Made by a program: the position numbers and the translations under genes
Shown: positions 51,037 through 61,799 of the stretch, piece by piece
How positions within the stretch are numbered: position 1 is the first letter of the stretch
Layout of the letters: each line of letters opens with the position of its first letter
The notes under the pieces: model-generated
Database searches by the model: none
What the model was told of the DNA's origin: nothing
Seen by the model: the letters and a program-made list of their open reading frames with translations, nothing else
Assembly (NCBI RefSeq): GCF_002803985.1
Contig: NZ_CP024963.1
Coordinates: forward strand, 967,561-1,031,560
DNA length: 64,000 nucleotides
Direction: 5' to 3'
Source: Williamsoniiplasma luminosum
GTDB taxonomy: Bacteria; Bacillota_I; Bacilli_A; Mycoplasmatales; Mycoplasmataceae

Positions 51037-52080
51037 ATGAGAAAAATAATAATTCAAGCACTGTCAATACTTTTGGTTCTATTCATGGCTTTTTCTGCAA
51101 TCATGATTGCTTATAATGTTATTTCACATTCTCCAAAGGTTGAACAACAAATACAACAACCAATTTTAAAAGAAATTAAAAATCCAAAAGCAGATTTCAA
51201 CGATGATAAAACATATGGTCTTGATATCACTCAATTGTTGAGTGAAAATCCAAATGTTTCAGATTTAAAAGTGCAACAAAGAAAAAATTTAGAACATGGT
51301 TACATTCAAGATTTAACAATTGATGAAAAGAGGAAGGCGATTACTTTTAAAGTCCATGCACCTGGAATTACTGTCATTGAATTATGAGCAAACAAAGTGG
51401 GTCAAGAACAAATTTTGAAGGCTTGAAAATTAGAAATTATTGATCAAAGTTTTGAACAAAAAGACACTCAATGATTAATTAAAGCTGAGGTATTAGCCAA
51501 AAAATGAGTCGGGAAAATTTATGGTTTAGCTTACAACCAACCAAATGTTGGTAATGCATTTGTAATTGAAGTCACATACACCCCTAAAAATGTCGGTGAT
51601 GAAGATTTTACATTTGAAACACTAAATCCTCAATCCAAAATTGGTGCAACAACCCTCCAATCAATTCAAACTGCAATTTGACACATCCAAAGAAATCATA
51701 AGAAATATAATATTTCTCAAAATTTCTTTGATCAATACAAAATTAAAATTAAAGCGCATGTTTATGGTGATGTGGATGGTCCTAGTGCTGGAATCGCGTT
51801 TACAACCGCCATCTTATCGAGAATAACCAACAAACCGATTTTAAGTGATATCGGTATGACTGGAGAAATATCGGGTCAAGGAATCATTGGTCCGGTTGGA
51901 GGCATCAAGGAAAAGATTATGGGGGCAATTAAAAATGGTGTGAAAAAACTATGATTCTCAATCTGAAATGATGACGACATAAGTGTTGTGCCTATCGACA
52001 TTTTGGTAAAAGTCAAAATAACTACTCGTTTAGTCTATGATAAAATTTATGCTGACATTTTTGCTAATACATATGATTAA
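51037..52080 (+). CDS. membrane-anchored Lon-type (S16) protease domain protein without ATPase (347 aa)
   Basis: Residues about 6-28 are a membrane helix. The C-terminal ~130 residues match the Lon proteolytic domain: catalytic Ser in DGPSAGIAFT, Lys in GPVGGIKEK, and TGEISGQG. No Walker motifs, so no unfoldase. Resembles ATPase-less, membrane-bound Lon-like proteases of Gram-positives, but the middle region (YTPKNVGDE and others) was not matched to a PDZ domain. Start ATG has only a weak upstream GGGGG. Several TGA tryptophans. Confidence 0.85.
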
Positions 52081-52108
52081 TACATAAGTTATTGCACGAT
52101 AATTAGAC

Positions 52109-52141
52109 ATCAAAAAAAGGAAGACTTTCTTCCTTTTTTGA
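52109..52141. terminator. bidirectional terminator between Lon-like gene and nagB
   Basis: Perfect 15-bp stem ATCAAAAAAGGAAGA with its complement, loop CTT, A/T tails on both sides; lies between two convergent genes. Confidence 0.9.
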
Positions 52142-52158
52142 TATAAATTGATCATAGT

Positions 52159-52878
52159 TTATTTCAACATTGACCCAGCAGCTTCATCAATAATAATCAC
52201 TACATTTGGATGTTGTTGGAGAATTGAACAAGGTCAATTGGGAGTAATTTCTCCATTAATTAAATGTGCAATAGCTTCAGCTTTATTTGTCCCTGTTGCA
52301 ATTAAAAGAATTTGTTTGGCATTCATAATAGTTTTTAAACCCATGGAAATTGCTTGAGTTGGGACCAAATCAATTGAATCAAAAAAGCGGGCATTCACTG
52401 CAATTGTGGATGGATCTAAATCAACAACATGAGTTAACGAATCAAAAGCAGTACCTGGTTCATTAAAGCCAATATGTCCATTCACACCAAGTCCTAAAAG
52501 TTGTAAATCAATCCCACCAGCTTTGTGAATTTTTTGATCATATAAAGCTGGATTTTGCGTGTGCAAACCACTTGGTACATGGGTGTTTTCAATTTTAATA
52601 TCAATATGATCAAAAAGTTCATTGTTCATAAAAAAGCGATATGATTGGGGATTGGTTGGATTCAAACCTTTATATTCATCTAAATTAAAAGTGATGACAT
52701 CTTTAAAACTAACTTGTTTGTGCTCATATGCTTGGATTAAATTTTGATAAGTTGTAATTGGGGTTGAACCTGTGGCTAGTCCTAAAATACATCCAGGATT
52801 AGCGTGGATTTTTTCTAAAATAATTTGTGCAGCTTGAATTCCTGCTTCTTGATTGTTTTTAACTTTGATAATTTTCAT
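52159..52878 (-). CDS. nagB: glucosamine-6-phosphate deaminase
   Basis: Converts glucosamine-6-phosphate to fructose-6-phosphate and ammonia. 239 residues. LGLATGSTP, LDEYKG, and GVNGHIGFNEPG with catalytic residues. Second ATG (52878) chosen because AAGGAG is too close to the first. One TGA tryptophan near the C-terminus. Confidence 0.95.
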
Positions 52879-52903
52879 CATAACTCCTTATGGCTTTAAC
52901 AAT

Positions 52904-52909
52904 ATTATA
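52904..52909 (-). promoter_or_regulatory. -10 box of nagB
   Basis: TATAAT on the minus strand about 26 bp upstream of the chosen start. Confidence 0.45.
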
Positions 52910-52941
52910 TAAAATTAGTTGCCAAAATAATTTAAAAACAA

Positions 52942-52966
52942 AAATAACACCCATAAGGTGTTATTT
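52942..52966 (-). terminator. terminator of the tRNA cluster
   Basis: Stem AAATAACACC with GGTGTTATTT, T-rich tail, 14 bp after tRNA-Phe. Confidence 0.8.
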
Positions 52967-52979
52967 ATTTTCGTCTTGA

Positions 52980-53055
52980 TGGTGGTCGTAGACGGAATTG
53001 AACCGCCGACACGCAGAGCTTCAATCTGCTGCTCTACCGACTGAGCTACACGACC
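52980..53055 (-). tRNA. tRNA-Phe (anticodon GAA)
   Basis: 76 nt with CCA. Anticodon loop TTGAAGC between GCAGA and TCTGC. Last of the nine-tRNA cluster. Confidence 0.95.
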
Positions 53056-53062
53056 AATATAA

Positions 53063-53139
53063 TGGCGACCCCAACGGGACTCGAACCCGTGATCTCCTCC
53101 GTGACAGGGAGGCGCGATAACCAACTTCGCTATGGGGCC
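53063..53139 (-). tRNA. tRNA-Asp (anticodon GTC)
   Basis: 77 nt with CCA. Loop CTGTCAC between CCTCC and GGAGG. Confidence 0.95.
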
Positions 53140-53141
53140 AT

Positions 53142-53217
53142 TGGTTGCGGGGGCAGGACTCGAACCTGCGGCCTTCGGGTTATGAGCCCGACGAGCTACC
53201 AACTGCTCCACCCCGCG
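53142..53217 (-). tRNA. initiator tRNA-fMet (anticodon CAT)
   Basis: 76 nt with CCA. Anticodon loop CTCATAA, three G-C pairs in the anticodon stem (GGG/CCC), and a C1-A72 mismatch at the acceptor end, all initiator hallmarks. Confidence 0.93.
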
Positions 53218-53231
53218 TTTGTTTTTGATAA

Positions 53232-53324
53232 TGGCGGAAGATGAGGGATTCGAACCCCCGCTCGGGTTTCCCCGACTCTCGGTTTTCAAGACCGATCCCT
53301 TCAGCCGGACTTGGGTAATCTTCC
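53232..53324 (-). tRNA. tRNA-Ser (anticodon TGA)
   Basis: 93 nt with CCA. Loop CTTGAAA between TCGGT and ACCGA; long variable arm. Confidence 0.95.
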
Positions 53325-53362
53325 GTGTTTTCCTCATGATCTACCATAGTTTTAAATCATAA

Positions 53363-53439
53363 TGGTGGATCTTATTGGACTTGAACCAATGACCGTCCGG
53401 TTATGAGCCGGATGCTCTAACCAACTGAGCTAAAGATCC
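53363..53439 (-). tRNA. tRNA-Ile2 (anticodon CAT, probably lysidine-modified)
   Basis: 77 nt with CCA. Loop CTCATAA with acceptor GGATCTT/AAGATCC. The body matches mollicute and Bacillus tRNA-Ile2 rather than elongator Met, which is the next gene. Assignment to Ile is by similarity, since the raw anticodon is CAT. Confidence 0.8.
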
Positions 53440-53445
53440 TTTTAA

Positions 53446-53522
53446 TGGTAGCGGGAGAGAGACTTGAACTCTCGACCTTTCGGGTATGAACCGAACGCTC
53501 TAACCAACTGAGCTATCCCGCC
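53446..53522 (-). tRNA. elongator tRNA-Met (anticodon CAT)
   Basis: 77 nt with CCA. Loop TTCATAC between TTCGG-like stem and CCGAA; normal acceptor with a G-T first pair. Confidence 0.9.
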
Positions 53523-53531
53523 AAGAAAAAA

Positions 53532-53607
53532 TGGTGGACCCTATCGGGATCGAACCGACGACCCCCTGCGTGCAAGGCAGGTGCTCTCCCAGCTGAGCTA
53601 AGGGCCC
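53532..53607 (-). tRNA. tRNA-Ala (anticodon TGC)
   Basis: 76 nt with CCA. Loop CTTGCAC between CCTGC and GCAGG. Confidence 0.95.
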
Positions 53608-53617
53608 ATATATATAA

Positions 53618-53694
53618 TGGTCGGGAAAACAGGATTCGAACCTGCGACCCTTCGGTCCCAAACCGAATGCTCTACCAAACTGAGCCATTTCCCG
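53618..53694 (-). tRNA. tRNA-Pro (anticodon TGG)
   Basis: 77 nt with CCA. Loop TTTGGGA between TTCGG and CCGAA. Confidence 0.95.
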
Positions 53695-53739
53695 AATAAT
53701 AAGATATTTGAAAATATCTTTTTTTCATTTTTTTCTTCT

Positions 53740-53816
53740 TGGTGCGCCCGGAGGGACTCGAACCCCCAACCTTTTGATCCGTAGTCAAACGATCTATCCA
53801 ATTGATCTACGGGCGC
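53740..53816 (-). tRNA. tRNA-Arg (anticodon ACG)
   Basis: 77 nt with CCA. Loop CTACGGA between TTTGA and TCAAA. First tRNA of the cluster; a short AAGATATTT hairpin (53701-53720) separates it from tRNA-Pro and may help processing. Confidence 0.95.
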
Positions 53817-53846
53817 ATAAATGCTTCCTTTTAGAAAGACTTTAAA

Positions 53847-53852
53847 ATTATA
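53847..53852 (-). promoter_or_regulatory. -10 box of the tRNA cluster
   Basis: TATAAT followed by TTTAAAGTC on the minus strand, 31 bp upstream of tRNA-Arg. Confidence 0.5.
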
Positions 53853-53901
53853 ACAAAACTATTTAAAAAAATTAAGTTTTTTTGAAAAAAATTTTGGGGA
53901 G

Positions 53902-55059
53902 TTACTCCATATTTGCTAAATCCCGATAAAAAGCGTCATAAAACTTGGTTTGAACGGCTTCATTTTTCGAATAAGCAGTCGAAAGCATTAAAACCATGGC
54001 AACTTTTTTTTCTGGGTCAACTAAAACAGTTGACCCCAAAAAACCATCCCAACCCATTTCCCCAATGTTTGTAATTGGATATGTTTCGTTTTTAATGCGT
54101 ACGCGCATTCCAAACGAATAAGAATAATCACCATTAAAAGTTAATAGCTGATCAGGTTTGAGTGCTTTTAATTGATCGGTTTGTAGTGCTTCAACACTTT
54201 CAGGGGTTAAAATTCTTACCCCGTTCAACCCAACTCCATCAATTAAAACATTGGCCAGTTTAATGTAATCATCACCAGTTGTGAACAAACCACTGCCCCC
54301 AAGAGCACAATTTGGTTGTTCATAGCGTTCTTTTGGCATCAACAGTGAGAAATTTTCAACCTTGCGCATTGTATTTGCTCGATTGACAAAAACGTTGGCC
54401 TCTCTTGATTTATCTGTAATATAAAACCGTGTGTCGGGCATATCTAATTTATTGAAAATTTCTGTTTCTAAAAATTCGGCAAAAGTTTTGCCAGCAGCCA
54501 CTTCAATGACTGCCCCCATCACATCTAAACACATTCCATAAAATCATTGTGTTCCTGGTTCAAACAAAACCGGAACTTTGGCTAAGTGTTTGATAAATTC
54601 TTGTAAAGTTCAGCTATTTTGGTTCATTTGTGAAACTAATTTAGTGGTTTGTTTTTCAGCAGAATTACGATTTCAAACCAAAGACATTCCCCCAGTCATT
54701 GTGAGTAAATGTCTAATTGTTAAAACATTTTTGGCTGGTGGGTTATTCTCTGATCAAGTATCTTGTAGGATTGTTAAATTTGCAAATTCAGGGATGTATT
54801 TTGCAACTGGATCATCTAATTGATATAAACCTTGTTCCAATCCAATCATCGCAGCGACCCCAGTTGAAACTTTAGTCAATGAGTAAGCCATAAAAATTAA
54901 GTCGTTGCGCATCACTTCATGGGTTTCTGGGTCATTAAATCCGTATGCTTGATGGTGAATTGGTTTTTTATTTTGATAAACGTTTAAAACTGCGCCAGTA
55001 AAAAGTTTTTGATCAAAAAACTCTTCTAAACATTTTTCGCTTTTTGTAAATCTACTCAT
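53902..55059 (-). CDS. beta-lactamase-fold serine hydrolase (385 aa)
   Basis: Serine hydrolase of the beta-lactamase/class C and penicillin-binding-protein fold. SxxK nucleophile motif SLTK (about residue 65) in FMAYSLTKV, and TGGMSLV, GGSGLFTTGDDY segments typical of this group. No signal peptide, so probably cytoplasmic esterase (EstB-like) rather than cell-wall enzyme in a wall-less organism. ATG at 55059 preferred over the upstream GTG because GAGG lies 6-7 nt before it. Two TGA tryptophans. Confidence 0.85.
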
Positions 55060-55271
55060 AATATACCTCACCCTTAATATTTAAATTTTACCAAAGAAGC
55101 ACCTCTTTTTGTGATGTTGCCTCAACATCACCCAAACTAATTCAAGATTTTCAATCAAATATTTTAATTGTTTATTTTTTTAAAACAAAAAAATGAACAT
55201 TTGCTAATTGTTTTCAGATAAATATTTTTATCTTTAACAAGTTCTAATTCATTTTCGTTTTGATATTTAAA

Positions 55272-55346
55272 TGGAGGTACCAGTCGGATTTGAACCGACG
55301 ATCAGGGTGTTGCAGACCCATGCCTTAGCCACTTGGCCATGGTACC
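55272..55346 (-). tRNA. tRNA-Cys (anticodon GCA)
   Basis: 75 nt with CCA. Acceptor GGTACCA, anticodon loop CTGCAAC. Confidence 0.95.
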
Positions 55347-55360
55347 AATAATACTTATTT

Positions 55361-55366
55361 ATTATA
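55361..55366 (-). promoter_or_regulatory. -10 box of tRNA-Cys
   Basis: TATAAT on the minus strand, about 15 bp upstream of the tRNA. Confidence 0.5.
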
Positions 55367-55425
55367 GAATAAGTTCTCACTTTTTAAAAGTCTAAATTTG
55401 GTTTAATGACTTAAAAGAGGATGAC

Positions 55426-55458
55426 ATTAAAATTAGAAGCACTGCTTCTAATTTTAAT
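55426..55458 (-). terminator. terminator after the 55460-55957 gene
   Basis: Perfect 14-bp stem ATTAAAATTAGAAG with its complement, loop CACTG, starting 2 bp after the stop codon. Confidence 0.75.
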
Positions 55459-55459
55459 T

Positions 55460-55957
55460 TTAAAGGTCTGGTTGTTCAGGGTTATCTTGTTCTTTTTTGT
55501 TTTTTTGCATTTCCTTGAATTTCAAATCCATAAGTTTGTCTTCTTTTTCAATTCGCATTTTAATTTCTTGGTCAATAAATTTATCTGCTAAATCTAACTT
55601 TTTAATTTTTCTTTTGTTAAAGAAATGACCAATAAAAAAAGTAAGGAACGGGGAAAGGATGGCCAAAATATAAGGGACAATCATGATCCCTGTTTGCAGT
55701 GATTGAGATATTTTCCCAGCATCATGCGCTCTAACAGTCATCACCATAATTGTAATACAAGCCGCAAGTGTGAAAACAAAAATGACCAACGTTCAAATCA
55801 GCACGCGTTTATATCTTTTTCAACATCCAATATGAGATGTGATTTCACCAGCAACAATTTCAGAAAGTGCAGGAACGCCAGCTCGAATTCCGAGCATACC
55901 TTTTCTCACCAAGTGTCATGGTCGAATAATTTTTTTACATAATCAACATGCTTCCAT
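55460..55957 (-). CDS. small membrane protein with CxxC motif, paralog B (165 aa)
   Basis: Not a recognised family. Starts MEACWLCKKIIRPWHLVRKG and keeps a Cys in HIGCWK, so the first 60 residues could bind a metal through CxxC, His and Cys. Two membrane helices at about 55-110 and an acidic coiled-coil tail. Aligns along its length with the next gene. Confidence 0.7.
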
Positions 55958-55987
55958 CTTAGTTTTTCTCCGATTCTAAAAAAATTA

Positions 55988-56010
55988 TCAATCCAAAAAT
56001 TTTGGATTGA
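55988..56010 (-). terminator. terminator after the 56020-56490 gene
   Basis: Stem TCAATCCAAAA with TTTTGGATTGA, then a T-run on the minus strand. Confidence 0.7.
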
Positions 56011-56019
56011 ACTAATTGT

Positions 56020-56490
56020 TTATTCCTTTTTATCTTGATCCTTTTTTTCAAATTCTTCTAATTCATGATTTAAAAGCGCATCTTGTTTTTCAATTCGAGT
56101 TTTAGTCTCTAAATCAATAAATTCATCTGCTAAATCTAATTTTCGGACTTTACTTTTGCAAATATAATGTCCAATAATACTAATTACAAAAAATGATACA
56201 GCCATCAGGGTAATTCCCACAATCATTAAAACATAAGCAAGACTAGATTTTTCATCAGGAATGATTCCACTCGCAATCGCCATTGCAAATCCACCAACAG
56301 ACGCTAAGATTATCAAAATAATAAAAGGTGACATAAAGCGTGTATATTTTTTTCCACATCCCATGTGAACAATGTAGTTACCTGCAAAAATTCCAGATGC
56401 AAAAACACCCCCAGATGTCCCACCAACAATTCCTTTTCTAACCAAGTGCCATGGTTTAATAATTTTGCTGCACAATCAACAAGTTTGCAT
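56020..56490 (-). CDS. small membrane protein with CxxC motif, paralog A (156 aa)
   Basis: Starts MQTCWLCSKIIKPWHLVRKG after AGGAGG. CWLC and HMGCGKKY match the same cysteine/histidine positions as paralog B. Two membrane helices, then RKLDLADEFIDLE and a coiled-coil tail also present in B. Function unknown. Confidence 0.7.
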
Positions 56491-56627
56491 ATTAGATTTC
56501 CTCCTAATCTTAATTTCATTATATCTATAAAAAAATAAATATTGATTTTTTGGACTAAAAATCAAATTTTTGTTGAAATTGAGAATTTTTCGGACAAATT
56601 TTGAGCAAAAATTTAATTAATAAAATA

Positions 56628-56664
56628 AAAACAGAATGAACCGGTTTGTAGTTCATTCTGTTTT
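56628..56664 (-). terminator. terminator of the pot operon
   Basis: Stem AAAACAGAATGAAC with its complement, loop CGGTTTGTA, T-run on the minus strand, 48 bp after the potCD stop. Confidence 0.8.
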
Positions 56665-56711
56665 AAATATGTAAAATTATTCAATCTTGATAAGAAAAAT
56701 TAATTCATAAA

Positions 56712-59678
56712 TTAACTAATTTTTCCAGTGATTAATTGGTTATATTTATCAACCAAATAGTTGTCCAATTCCTTGTTATAATGGAAGGCTGAACCACCTG
56801 TTTCAGGTAGTGTATATAATTCTTTATATTTAGAATATGCACCTTCATCACTTGTCAATTCATCAATCGCATTTTGACTTGGAGATGTTGGCCCACCATA
56901 ATCACTAATTGCAACATATTTTTCAATCACAAAATTTAAAAATTGAATTGCTAGAATTTTGTTTTTAGAATTTTTAGAAATCACCATGTTGTCTGATCAA
57001 ACATTGGTTCCTTCTTCTTTTCCAGGTCCATGTTTTTTTGCTGGACTACCAAAAATAAATTTAGTTGTTCCTGGATTTGGATTATCTTCTTGATCTTCAT
57101 GATTAAAGGCTTGGTTTGCTGAAAGCGCATCACCGTTATAAATCATTGCAAAATCAAAATTTCCAGTTCCAACTTTTGATTGAATTTCATCATTATTTAA
57201 ACTTACAGTTGGACTGTAAATTAAATCTTTCAAGAGTTCAAAATTTGCATCAATATCTTCTTTGCTAGTGTTGTTAACTTCTTGTTTTCTCACTTCTTGT
57301 GCTAACATAAATAAGTTTTTCGGGTCATTATTTAAAGCTAAACGTTTGCCAGCTTGTGATGCTTCTCACAAAATATTTCAAGATAGTTGGTCTGAATTTG
57401 TGATTTGTCCAGAAGCATCAAATTTAATTCCTTTTGCATTTAATCATGCTTTATTTTCTGGAGTTGGATTAACTAAAAGAATCACATCACCTCAAAAATA
57501 AGGCACAGCATAATCGGTAATATCAAGTGTTATCCCGCCTACTTCAACCTTAGAACCTTGCATTACTGTTTTTAAAGTATCACTAATTTTTTGATGTTCT
57601 GTTTCGCTTTTTTGTTTCTTTTCAATACCTGTAAAATAACCATCAAGATTAATTTGATCTGCTCATTCTTGATCTGATAATTTCAAAAGCTTGTTTTCAC
57701 TGACTAATTTTTGAACCATGTAATCTGATGGAACCATCACATCAAAATCGAAAGTGTAAAGCTTATTATATAAAGTTTCATTAGCATCATATTCTTGATA
57801 ATTAACTTTCACATTGTAACGTTTTTCGAATTCAGTAATTAATTTTGGATCAATATATTCACCTCAATTAGCAATGACTAAATCGTATGTATTGTTCATA
57901 ACATATGCCACAGTTAAACCTGTAAATGCTGCAATTCCTAGCATTGAAACTGAGAAAATTTTTCAAGTTCTCGCAACAAATCCTTTTGTATGTTGAACAT
58001 CTTCATCAAAAACTGGGGCTAATTTATTTTTTTTCACATCAATTTTGCTAATTAATTTAATTAATGCAGCATCAATTTTATTGATTTTTTTAGTTGAAAT
58101 CGTATTGTATTTTTCTTGGATAAGAGCTTTTTTGATTTTTAATTTTGCACGCACATCTTGATCAGTTGATGCTAAAATTTTTTGTTCAATTTTAGCTGTG
58201 ATTGGAGTTTTGATGAAGACCAATTCTTTTAAAATGTTTAAACGTTCATTTAATAAAATGACGTTGTCATAATTTTTGGTATTGATCTCTTTAAGGTGTT
58301 CCACAATCATACGTAATTTATATTTATTTTTACCTTCTTCAACTTCGATTTTTCATTCTTCAAAATATTTAATTTTTTTATTGTATCAATCAATTGTTGA
58401 TTTAGATGGTTGATCTTCTGTTTTAAAATCTTGTTTTAATTTATCAATTTTAATTTGAATGTCATGAGCTTTTTCCAATTCTGCTTGTTCACGTGCTTCA
58501 ATTCATTCGATTTCTTCGTTTAATGTTTCAATTTTTTCAATTAATTTATCAACTTGAATTGTCAATTTAGCAGCACGTTTGACATCTGTTGTTTGGTCTA
58601 ATTGATGATTCATTTTTTTCAGTTTTTTAGTCGCAGATTTTAAACGTGCATAGTAACGTTTTTCACGACTAATTTCATTTTTTAATTTGTTACGTTTTCA
58701 TTCTAATCGCGTAATTTTTTTGTCATAATTTCAAACTGAAGCAATTTTGATGCGAACTTTTAAAGCAAAATATTTGATTCATAAACTAATGCGTTTAGTT
58801 TTTGTAAAAACTAAATTGTTAGCAAATAATTGTTGTAATTCTGCTTGTTCTTTTTTAAGTTTTGATAGTTGTTTAATTTTGTAACTATCATTTTTAATTT
58901 GTTCAATTTTTTGTAATTGTTGTTGCTTATAAATAGAAACAGCATTTCAACCAATAATCGCAACAGCAATTACCCCGACTAAAATTGTTCCAAAAGCAAA
59001 GATAACTGGTTTCACTTTTTTGGCGGTATAAATAAATGTTGAAACGTTAGTTTGATCTCCACCTGTAAAGTAAGAAATAATAAAATCATCAAAACTCATT
59101 GCAAAAGCAATTGCAGCAGCTGTAATAATTGCTGGTTTTAAAATTGGTAAAATGATTTTAAATAAGACTTGACTTGGTTTTGCCCCAAGATCTTTTCCAG
59201 CTTCAAGTAAAGCTGGATCAACTTTTCTTAAACGTGGCATCACAGTGATCAAAACATATGGAACGTTAAAAGAAACGTGAGCCATAATTAAAGTAAAGAT
59301 ACCAAATTTGATCCCGGCAAGAAGAAACACAACCATTAAAGAAACGGCTGTCACAACATCAGCATTAATCAATGGTAGATTTGCAATTCCAAATCATTTG
59401 CGTTGGGTTATTTTTTTGGTTCTGCTTAATCCAATAGCTGCACTAACACCAATCACCAAAGATATGATTGTTGAAACAACAGCCACAAATAAAGAGGTGA
59501 TAATTGATTTTATAAATGGTGAATTATTGAAAAAGGCAGTATATCATTCGCTGCTAAAACCAGCTCATGAAAAAGTGGTATCACCAGCATTGAATGAAAA
59601 CATGATCATCACAATAATTGGAACATAAATGAACAGTAAAATTATTGCGAAATAGCTACTTTTGAAGAATTTTTTCAT
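56712..59678 (-). CDS. potCD: fused polyamine ABC permease and substrate-binding protein (PotC-PotD) with coiled coil
   Basis: 988 residues in one open frame. Residues about 1-243 are a PotC-type permease with helices and the EAA loop EAGKDLGAKPSQVLF. About 245-570 is a long Lys/Glu-rich coiled coil. A second membrane helix follows at about 573-595, and then a PotD-type spermidine/putrescine-binding domain to the C-terminus. Fusion of C and D is seen in Mollicutes, so the binding domain is anchored instead of being a free lipoprotein. The coiled coil is the unusual part. ATG at 59678 has AAGGAGG upstream and overlaps the potB end. Confidence 0.9.
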
Positions 59679-60643
59679 TTTTTCTTACCTCCTTGGATTT
59701 CAAATTTATTACTAATTGCTTTAGTAATCACGATTAATAAGAAGATAAAGACTGTTAAGACTGCACTAATTGCGGCTCCAAATCCAAAATTATTTCCTTT
59801 AAAGAAATAAGATTCGATGACACTAGCAATTAAATTAACTTTTCCATCTCCTAAATAGTGAACAACGATTAAAGATGTTCCGGCTTGAACAATAACTAAG
59901 GTGAATGCAGTTAAAACACCGGGAATTGATCCACGAAAAGTGATTGCTCAAAATGTTTTGAAAGGACTCATTCCTAAATCCTTGGCAGCTTCTTCTAAAT
60001 CTAATTTTCTAGATTCTAAAGAGTTATAAATTGGGGTAATTGCAAATGGAATAAACATGTATACCATTCCGATAATCACAGCAATTGGTGTTCCAATGAT
60101 TGTTGGACCCAATAGATAAAATAATGATTGTAATCCCAAGACTTTTAAAAGCATTGAAATTCAAATTGGCAAGGTTACTAATACTCATAAATTTTTTGCT
60201 AAAATTTTTGAGCGAATATTTGCCATCATCAAAGCAATTGGATAACCAACCACTAAGCAAATTAGCGAAGCGATTACAGCATAAGCAATTGATAAAAGCA
60301 ATGAAACAAAAATGCTTGATGTTGAGAAAAATTTTACAAAATTTTCTAAACTTATTTTAAACATGATTGAATCATTGGTTGGTTGAACAACCGCATAAAC
60401 AACAATTGCAATTAATGGTAATATGATTAACAAAATCATCACAATAAAAAATGGTAACAAAACTGGTCATACTTTGCCTTTGGCAAAGTGAAAAATTTTT
60501 GTTTCACTAAAACTTTTTTTCAGCTCTGAAATTCTTAATTGTTTTTTACGAGTCTCAACTTGATCAATTTCTTGATCAATAGCTTCATCTAGTTGTTGAG
60601 TGTCAAATTGATTGACTAATTTAAGGTCTTTTTCTTTTTTCAT
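59642..60643 (-). CDS. potB: polyamine ABC transporter permease PotB
   Basis: 333 residues. N-terminal ~55 residues are charged, then the first helix and a standard permease core with the EAA loop EEAAKDLGMSPFKTF. Its 3' end overlaps potCD by 37 nt, supporting coupled translation. TGA tryptophans present. Confidence 0.9.
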
Positions 60644-60651
60644 CACAACCT

Positions 60652-61719
60652 CTAATTTTCAATTTGTTTTCACATTACGTGAATGAAAGATGGTGAATTT
60701 CACTTAATAGCAACTTTTTCACCAAGTTCTTTTTCAATTGTTGATTGGACCAATCAAGTACGGTGTTTGGTTTCAACTAAATATTCAAAATAAACACCTT
60801 TAAATGTCATTTGGGTAATTTCACCATTAAAAAAACCTGAATTCGGTTTACGAAATTCAATATCTTCTGGACGAATCACAATATCAATATTGTTTTCATC
60901 AGTTCCAAAGTTAGTATCTAAACATTCGAATTTTTTACCGTCAATGACAACTTCGTTGTCTTTGACAAATCGACCATCTTCAATTAAATTTGAAGTTCCA
61001 ATAAAGTGCGCTACTCAGGCATTTTCTGGATCGTTGTAAATTTCTTGTGGGGTTCCAATTTGTTGAATACTTCCAAGGTTCATCACCACAATGCGATCAC
61101 TCATCGTTAAAGCTTCTTCTTGATCGTGAGTTACCATAATAAAAGTAATCCCAATTTCTTGTTGTAAACGTTTTAATTCTTCTTGCATTTGGTGTTTTAA
61201 TTTCACATCAAGAGCTGACATTGGTTCGTCAAGTAAAAGCACACGTGGTTTCATCACTAAAGCTCTGGCGATGGCAACACGTTGTTTTTGACCTCCACTG
61301 ATTTCGTGGATTCTTTTATTTTCGTGACCTTCAAGTCCGACTAAACGAATTTGTTTCATCACTTCACGTTCGATACTTTCGGCTTTTGCTTTTTTGTTTC
61401 TTAAACCAAAAGCAATGTTATCAAAAACATTTAAATGAGGAAATAAGGCATATGATTGAAAAATAGTATTAATTGGTCGCTTGTTGATTTGAATCGGGGT
61501 TAAATCTTTACCCTCAAAAAAAACATCTCCTGAGTTTTGTTTTTCAAAACCAGCAATAATTCTTAAGGTTGTGGTTTTACCACAACCAGATGGACCTAAC
61601 AAGGTGATGAATTCACCTTCATGAATATTAAAACTTATCCCTTTTAAAATGACTTGTCCGTCATATTCTTTGGTAATATTTCTCATCTCAATAATGTTAT
61701 TTGTTTCTTTATTAATCAT
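60652..61719 (-). CDS. potA: polyamine ABC transporter ATPase PotA
   Basis: 355 residues. Walker [10 protein letters not shown], signature SGGQKQ, Walker B VLLLDEP, then the C-terminal regulatory OB-type domain ([11 protein letters not shown]). Ends 8 nt before potB. RBS AGGAGA. A 43-residue ORF lies 80 nt upstream. Confidence 0.95.
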
Positions 61720-61799
61720 TGTATTCTCCTTTACTTATAAACAAATAAATATAAAAACTTAATCAATAACAATAATTGACTATTGACTTAAGTCTTTAA

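Noticed and set aside
53701..53720. AAGATATTT hairpin as terminator between tRNA-Arg and tRNA-Pro
   Set aside because: On the transcribed strand it is not followed by a T-run, so it is unlikely to end transcription there.
52915..53801. ORFs spanning the tRNA cluster
   Set aside because: They translate tRNA sequence (repeats of T-arm and D-arm), not protein.
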